Of a stretch of 50,446 nt of DNA, positions 46,368-50,446 are shown one piece after another; position 1 is the first letter of the stretch, and every line of letters starts with the position of its first letter. The notes beneath the pieces were generated by a model. That model did no database searches, was not told the DNA's origin, and saw nothing but the letters and a program-made list of their open reading frames with translations. Source of the stretch: Pelagibacteraceae bacterium GOM-A1 (GTDB lineage Bacteria > Pseudomonadota > Alphaproteobacteria > Pelagibacterales > Pelagibacteraceae); contig LHBX01000073.1 of NCBI GenBank assembly GCA_001704065.1, positions 1 through 50,446 of the forward strand, given 5' to 3'. A program made the position numbers and the translations under genes.

Positions 46368-47287
46368 TGAAAAAAATTCTAATTTTGGCGGGTGGATATT
46401 CAAAAGAAAAAGAAGTAAGTATAAAAACTGCAAAAAGCGTTTATTCAGAATTAAATAAAGATAGAAAATATAAAATTAAGGTAGTAAATCCTGATGGTAA
46501 ATTTGTTCAAGTATTAAGAAACTTTAATCCAAATATAGTATTAAATTTATTGCATGGTAGATATGGAGAAGATGGCTATATTCAAGCAATTTTAGAATCC
46601 GAAAAAGTAAAATATACTCATTCAGGTGTATTATCGTCTTCTTTAGCAATAGATAAGGAGCTGTCAAAAAAAATTTTTATTAAACATAAAATTTTGACGC
46701 CTAAGTATCTTAAATTCTCTTATAGAAATAATATAAACAAGTTAAAATTAATTAATTATTTGCAAAAAAAAATTGGCTTTCCTCTAGTTGTAAAACCTCT
46801 TAATGAAGGCTCTAGTGTAAATGTTTTTATATGTAACAAAAATAATATTTTGAAAACTCTTACAAAACTAAATGAATATGGAGAGGTTTTATTGGAAAAA
46901 TATATACCTGGGAGAGAAATACAAGTTGCAATTTTAGAAAATAAAGTGCTTGGAGCCATTGAGCTTAGACCAACTAGAAAATTTTATGATTATCAAGCAA
47001 AATATAACCCAAAAGCAAGAACAGAGCATATAATTCCTGTGGAAATTTCAAAAAGAAAATATCAGGAATTAACAAAAATTGCTTTAAAAGCACATAAAAT
47101 TTTAAATTGTAGAGGGGTTACACGATCAGATTTTAGGTATTATAAAAACTCCTTTTATTTACTAGAAACTAATACACAACCAGGAATGACTTCACTCTCA
47201 CTAGTGCCTGAAATAGCAAATTTTAATAACATTACTTTCAAAAATTTGATAAAAAAAATTTTGAAAGATGCTTCAATCAATAAATAA
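46367..47287 (+). CDS. ddl: D-alanine-D-alanine ligase
   Basis: ATP-grasp enzyme joining two D-Ala for the pentapeptide end. The 306 residues show AGGYSKEKEVSIKTAKSV, LLHGRYGEDGYIQAILE, the ATP-grasp loop PLNEGSSVNVF, EKYIPGREIQVAIL and LLETNTQPGMTSLSLVPE with the Mg-binding Glu/Asn. The murC-murB-ddl-ftsQ order is standard. It overlaps ftsQ by 20 bp. Confidence 0.95.
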   Translation: MKKILILAGGYSKEKEVSIKTAKSVYSELNKDRKYKIKVVNPDGKFVQVLRNFNPNIVLNLLHGRYGEDGYIQAILESEKVKYTHSGVLSSSLAIDKELSKKIFIKHKILTPKYLKFSYRNNINKLKLINYLQKKIGFPLVVKPLNEGSSVNVFICNKNNILKTLTKLNEYGEVLLEKYIPGREIQVAILENKVLGAIELRPTRKFYDYQAKYNPKARTEHIIPVEISKRKYQELTKIALKAHKILNCRGVTRSDFRYYKNSFYLLETNTQPGMTSLSLVPEIANFNNITFKNLIKKILKDASINK

Positions 47288-47957
47288 AAAAAAAATATAT
47301 TTTTATTTGGTTTCATTTTTATTTATATCAACAATCTTCAATAATAATTTAATAAGTAATTTGAAAAATGTTTTTAAGATTAAAGAAGTAGAAGTTGAAA
47401 ATGTTAAAAAAGAAATTAGTGAAAATATTTTATTAAATACTAGTTTTTTAAAAGGTGAAAATATTTTTTTTGTAAACAAAAATTTTCTTATAGAAAGACT
47501 AGATAAACTCAACTTTATTGAAAACATAAATATCAAAAAAAAATATCCCTCAATCATTAATATTCAAGCTAAAGAAACTGATTTAATAGCAATTACATAC
47601 TTTAACCAAAAAAAATATTTTGTAGGACAAAATGGAAATTTTATAATAGCAAAACAAATTTCAAATAAAAAAAAGTTACCAACTATTTTTGGAAAATTTG
47701 AACCAGATGATTACATTTTTCTTCAAAGAGAACTTTTAAGACAAAAAATTGACTTAAATGAAATAACTAGATACTATTTTCATAAAAATAAAAGATGGGA
47801 CTTATATTTTGCAAATAATATTATAATCCAATTACCTAATAAAAATATTTCTGAAGCAATAAATCTTTTCAAAAAATTTACTTTAAAAAATAATATAAAT
47901 TCAAATACAATTATTGATTTAAGAATTAAAAATAGATTAATTTTAAGAAATGGGTAA
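47268..47957 (+). CDS. ftsQ: Cell division protein FtsQ
   Basis: Bitopic division protein, 229 residues, shorter than most FtsQ. One membrane helix at about residues 10-27, a POTRA domain (KIKEVEVENVKKEI, then NFIENINIKKKYPSIINIQAKE), and a beta-rich C-terminal domain. It forms the FtsQLB complex in the periplasm. Position between ddl and ftsA and the POTRA pattern give the assignment; overlap of 20 bp with ddl and 8 bp with ftsA. Confidence 0.9.
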   Translation: MLQSINKKKIYFYLVSFLFISTIFNNNLISNLKNVFKIKEVEVENVKKEISENILLNTSFLKGENIFFVNKNFLIERLDKLNFIENINIKKKYPSIINIQAKETDLIAITYFNQKKYFVGQNGNFIIAKQISNKKKLPTIFGKFEPDDYIFLQRELLRQKIDLNEITRYYFHKNKRWDLYFANNIIIQLPNKNISEAINLFKKFTLKNNINSNTIIDLRIKNRLILRNG

Positions 47958-49116
47958 AAACAGGTATTTCAATGTAATCGATTTTGGATCATCTAAAATA
48001 CGATTTGCATCTTTTGATAACAACCTCGATGAGAAATTTTCAGAGTCGATAAAAATATATACAAACGAGAATTTACAAAGTCATTTTGAGGCAATAAATA
48101 AAATTATAAAAAAAGCAGAAAAAAAATTTTCTGATCACATTGAAGATATTGTTTTAATTCTAGACTCTGCTGAATTATTTACAATAGATATATCATTAAC
48201 AAAGAATTTAGACAGAAGTACAAAAATAAATAAATTATATGAGCCTTTAATATTAGAATTAAATCAAATAATTAAGTCACATTATGATAAATATTATTTA
48301 TCTCAGATAATAATTGATAAATGTATAATAGATGACGAAAAAATTTTTGAAGAACTTTCTAAAGATAAAACTGTAGATAATAATTTAAAAGTTGACTTTA
48401 AATTAATATGTTTTCCCAAATTGTTTATTAAGAAAATAAGAGATGATTTTATTAAGTTTAATTTAAATATAATTAACATATTTTGTTCTTCTTATATAAA
48501 ATCTCAATCATATATAAAAAAATTAAGTCAAAACAAAATTTCCTTTTTAGATATTGGGTCGAGAAGATCTTCAATTTTTTTTTTCGAAAATAAAAAACTT
48601 AAATTAATTGAAACGATCCCAATAGGAGGACATCATATCACGATGGATATATCAAAAATTTTTAATATTTCAGAAGTTGATGCAGAAAAATTAAAAAAAT
48701 CATTTAATAAAACCGATACAGAGTTTTCATACAAAAATAAAACATCAGAAGATACGATGATAATTCATGAAATTATAAATAAAAATATTTCAATAGATTT
48801 ATTAAAAAAAGTGATTTTGTATAGAGTTCAGGAAATAATGGATTTAATATTTAAAAAATCAAATATTAATAATTCTAAAAATGTCTTAGAGAACTCAGAT
48901 CTATTCTTGATTGGAGAAGGATCAAAACTATTTAATAATAATTCATTTTATTTGGATGATAAATTTGGCTTCAAATCAATTAATTACTATAGCGAGTCAG
49001 ATGTTCAAATCTGCAAATGTGGCCTTGAAAATCATAAAATAAATTATGAACTACCAAAAATTAATAATAAAAAACAAGGAATTTTTGAAAAATTTTTCAA
49101 CTTTTTCGATAAATGA
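47950..49116 (+). CDS. ftsA: Divergent FtsA, actin-like Z-ring membrane tether
   Basis: A 388-residue FtsA. Phosphate-1 motif DFGSSKIR (11-18) is recognisable, as is the later IPIGGHHITMDISKIFNIS that matches the family's GG-x-(H)-(I/L)T-D(I/L)A segment. The C-terminal amphipathic helix GIFEKFFNFFDK (377-388) is a membrane-targeting sequence. Odd: the phosphate-2 motif, usually DIGGGTT-like, is DIGSRRSS (201-208), and the adenosine motif is IGEGSKL. Ends 62 bp before lpxC with no ftsZ in between. Confidence 0.88.
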   Translation: MGKNRYFNVIDFGSSKIRFASFDNNLDEKFSESIKIYTNENLQSHFEAINKIIKKAEKKFSDHIEDIVLILDSAELFTIDISLTKNLDRSTKINKLYEPLILELNQIIKSHYDKYYLSQIIIDKCIIDDEKIFEELSKDKTVDNNLKVDFKLICFPKLFIKKIRDDFIKFNLNIINIFCSSYIKSQSYIKKLSQNKISFLDIGSRRSSIFFFENKKLKLIETIPIGGHHITMDISKIFNISEVDAEKLKKSFNKTDTEFSYKNKTSEDTMIIHEIINKNISIDLLKKVILYRVQEIMDLIFKKSNINNSKNVLENSDLFLIGEGSKLFNNNSFYLDDKFGFKSINYYSESDVQICKCGLENHKINYELPKINNKKQGIFEKFFNFFDK

Positions 49117-49138
49117 TGGTATTTTCTTGTAATATTTC

Positions 49139-49168
49139 TTGAGTATTTAATTTACGGAACATTTTATA
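49139..49168 (+). promoter_or_regulatory. Weak candidate promoter for lpxC
   Basis: In the 62-bp gap after ftsA, TTGAGT (49139-49144) is followed after 17-18 bp by TTTTAT/TTTATA (49162-49168), about 11 bp before the lpxC ATG. This is the widest gap inside the dcw cluster, so an internal promoter is reasonable, but the -10 is weak and the leader would be very short. Confidence 0.28.
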
Positions 49169-49178
49169 TAAATTTTCT

Positions 49179-50099
49179 ATGTCAATACTTACTCAAAAAA
49201 CAATCTCAAAAAAAATATCTTTCAGTGGAATTGGTGTTCACTCTGGCAAAAATGTAAAATTAGATATTTTACCTGCTGCTCCAAATACAGGAATTTTATT
49301 TAAAAGAGTGGATTTAAAAAAAAATAATTTAATATATCCGCTTTATAATAACGTATCAGACACAAAACTTTGCACAACCATATCTAACGAACATGGTGTA
49401 AAGGTTTCAACAATTGAACATTTAATGGGGGCTTTTTACGGTATAGGTATTGATAATGTTGAAGTTGAACTAAATTCAGAGGAAGTACCAATACTAGACG
49501 GTTCAGCAAAAGATTTTGTAGACGGTATTAACAATGCTGGAATAACATTTAGCGACCAACCAATCAAAATTATTAAAATAAATAAAAATATAAATATAAA
49601 TGAAGGTGAAAAATCTATTTCCCTAGATACTTCTAATGTTACGAGTGAAATAGAATTTGAAATTAAATATAAAAATAAAATAATTGATACTCAAAGAAAT
49701 AAAATTAATATTTTTGAAGATAACTTAGATGATATTTTTAATTCAAGAACTTTTTGTCTTTATGAAGACATAGAAAAATTAAAAAAATTAAATCTTGGCA
49801 AAGGTGGAAGTTTGGAGAATGCAATTGTAGTCAAAAACAATAAGATATTAAATATTGAAGGTTTAAGAAATAATCTTGAATTTGTTAATCACAAAATATT
49901 AGATTGTATGGGTGACTTATTTCTATCTGGATATAAAATTATAGGATCACTTAAATGTTCACAGGGTGGACATCATTTGACAAATCAATTGTTAAGAAAA
50001 GTATTCCAAAACAAAAATAATTACTCATTGATTGAAATTAAAGGTAAGCAATTACCTCACACTTTCACCAATTATCAAAATCTTAAATCTATAGCTTAA
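49179..50099 (+). CDS. lpxC: UDP-3-O-acyl-N-acetylglucosamine deacetylase
   Basis: Zinc enzyme at the committed step of lipid A synthesis, showing that the organism makes lipopolysaccharide. The 306 residues carry ISFSGIGVHSGKNVKL, the zinc His in STIEHLMGA, PILDGSAKDFV, SRTFCLYEDIEKL with GGSLENAIV, the zinc pair in NHKILDCMGDL (His and Asp) and the catalytic His in GGHHLTNQLL. Lies where it normally follows ftsZ in Alphaproteobacteria, here directly behind ftsA. Confidence 0.97.
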   Translation: MSILTQKTISKKISFSGIGVHSGKNVKLDILPAAPNTGILFKRVDLKKNNLIYPLYNNVSDTKLCTTISNEHGVKVSTIEHLMGAFYGIGIDNVEVELNSEEVPILDGSAKDFVDGINNAGITFSDQPIKIIKINKNININEGEKSISLDTSNVTSEIEFEIKYKNKIIDTQRNKINIFEDNLDDIFNSRTFCLYEDIEKLKKLNLGKGGSLENAIVVKNNKILNIEGLRNNLEFVNHKILDCMGDLFLSGYKIIGSLKCSQGGHHLTNQLLRKVFQNKNNYSLIEIKGKQLPHTFTNYQNLKSIA

Positions 50100-50137
50100 A
50101 AGTTAGAAATTTAAAATTTATCTGATAAAATTATTAG

Positions 50138-50446
50138 ATGAATAATAAATTTAATTTATCATTTTTAATTATTTTTTTTTTAATTATTTCATGTTCTGGT
50201 AAGGACGAAAAAGTTAGTGTTTTAAAAGAAAAAAATTTAGAAACTCAAATGATCGAAGTTTATAATGAAGCAATGGTAGAATTTGAAAGAGGAGATGTAA
50301 TTTACGCTGGAAAAAAATTTAGCGAAGCTGAATTATTATATCCGCAATCAATATGGGCTCCGAGAGCAGTATTAATGTCCGCTTATGGTTATTTTTCTCA
50401 AGGTTATTATAAAGATGCAATAAACGATCTAGAAAGATTTATCTTT
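50138..50446 (+). CDS. bamD: Outer membrane assembly lipoprotein BamD (partial, N-terminal part)
   Basis: The first 103 codons of a gene that runs off the right edge. The N-terminus is a lipoprotein signal (LIIFFLIISCSG, lipobox Cys at residue 19), followed by a TPR-like region: EVYNEAMVEFERGDVIYAGKKF, AELLYPQSIWAPRAVLMSAYG and GYYKDAINDLERFI, as in BamD/YfiO. BamD is part of the BAM complex that inserts outer-membrane proteins. lpxC-bamD adjacency is typical for Alphaproteobacteria. Confidence 0.88.
   Translation, partial: MNNKFNLSFLIIFFLIISCSGKDEKVSVLKEKNLETQMIEVYNEAMVEFERGDVIYAGKKFSEAELLYPQSIWAPRAVLMSAYGYFSQGYYKDAINDLERFIF

Noticed and set aside
1-50446. Mobile elements, CRISPR arrays, prophage or a defence island
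   Set aside because: No transposase, integrase, direct-repeat array or phage gene is visible; gene content is housekeeping and composition is uniform throughout.

Overview
The window is a very AT-rich, tightly packed stretch of an alphaproteobacterial chromosome. The proteins are rich in Lys, Ile and Asn, genes overlap by 1-20 bp, and intergenic space is almost absent. Together with alphaproteobacterial gene neighbourhoods (carA divergent from yqeY-dnaG-rpoD, and a long division/cell-wall cluster ending in lpxC-bamD), this points to a streamlined marine SAR11 (Pelagibacterales) type organism. That placement is inference from gene content and composition; no 16S gene is present.

Layout. (1) 1-3581, minus strand: lgt, a MidA-type methyltransferase, pgeF, prs and the first codons of a probable rplY form one operon. 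(2) 3630-7195: ubiK (+), then a minus-strand MarR regulator / OmpR-type response regulator / histidine kinase operon, divergent from ilvE (+). (3) 7192-13941, minus: uvrB, a pteridine-reductase-like SDR, a secreted alpha/beta hydrolase, folB, uvrC and pgsA, all overlapping or abutting, so one operon mixing nucleotide-excision repair, folate and phospholipid synthesis. (4) 13978-19204: aspartate-type aminotransferase (+), PsiE-like membrane protein (-), an extended SDR (-), trxB (-), then ELM1-like and 2OG-Fe(II) oxygenase-like genes (+). (5) 19207-23602, minus: carA-carB. (6) 23732-28067, plus: yqeY, dnaG, rpoD and two tRNA genes, the first sharing one base with the rpoD stop codon. (7) 28144-31343: a small membrane protein and a CIA30-domain protein (+), mlaA-mlaC (-), and an Amidase_2 enzyme (+). 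(8) 31392-31752: RNase P RNA. (9) 31814-50446, plus: the division and cell-wall (dcw) cluster mraZ-ftsZ-rsmH-ftsL-ftsI-murE/F-mraY-murD-ftsW-murG-murC-murB-ddl-ftsQ-ftsA-lpxC-bamD.

The most interesting observations are: ftsZ sits second in the dcw cluster, directly behind mraZ and not between ftsA and lpxC; a textbook three-repeat MraZ operator overlaps the -10 element and start of a good sigma-70 promoter ahead of mraZ-ftsZ; a tRNA-Val(GAC) gene has intact stems but non-canonical D- and T-loops, and its 5' end coincides with the last base of the rpoD stop codon, so RNase P cleavage would remove the stop; DnaG has lost three of the four usual zinc ligands; murE and murF are fused; FtsA has a divergent nucleotide-binding motif; and all five convergent gene pairs meet tail to tail with no room for a terminator. 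I found no CRISPR array, insertion sequence, prophage or integrated island. The region looks like core genome, and the novelty is in its arrangement and in altered conserved elements.
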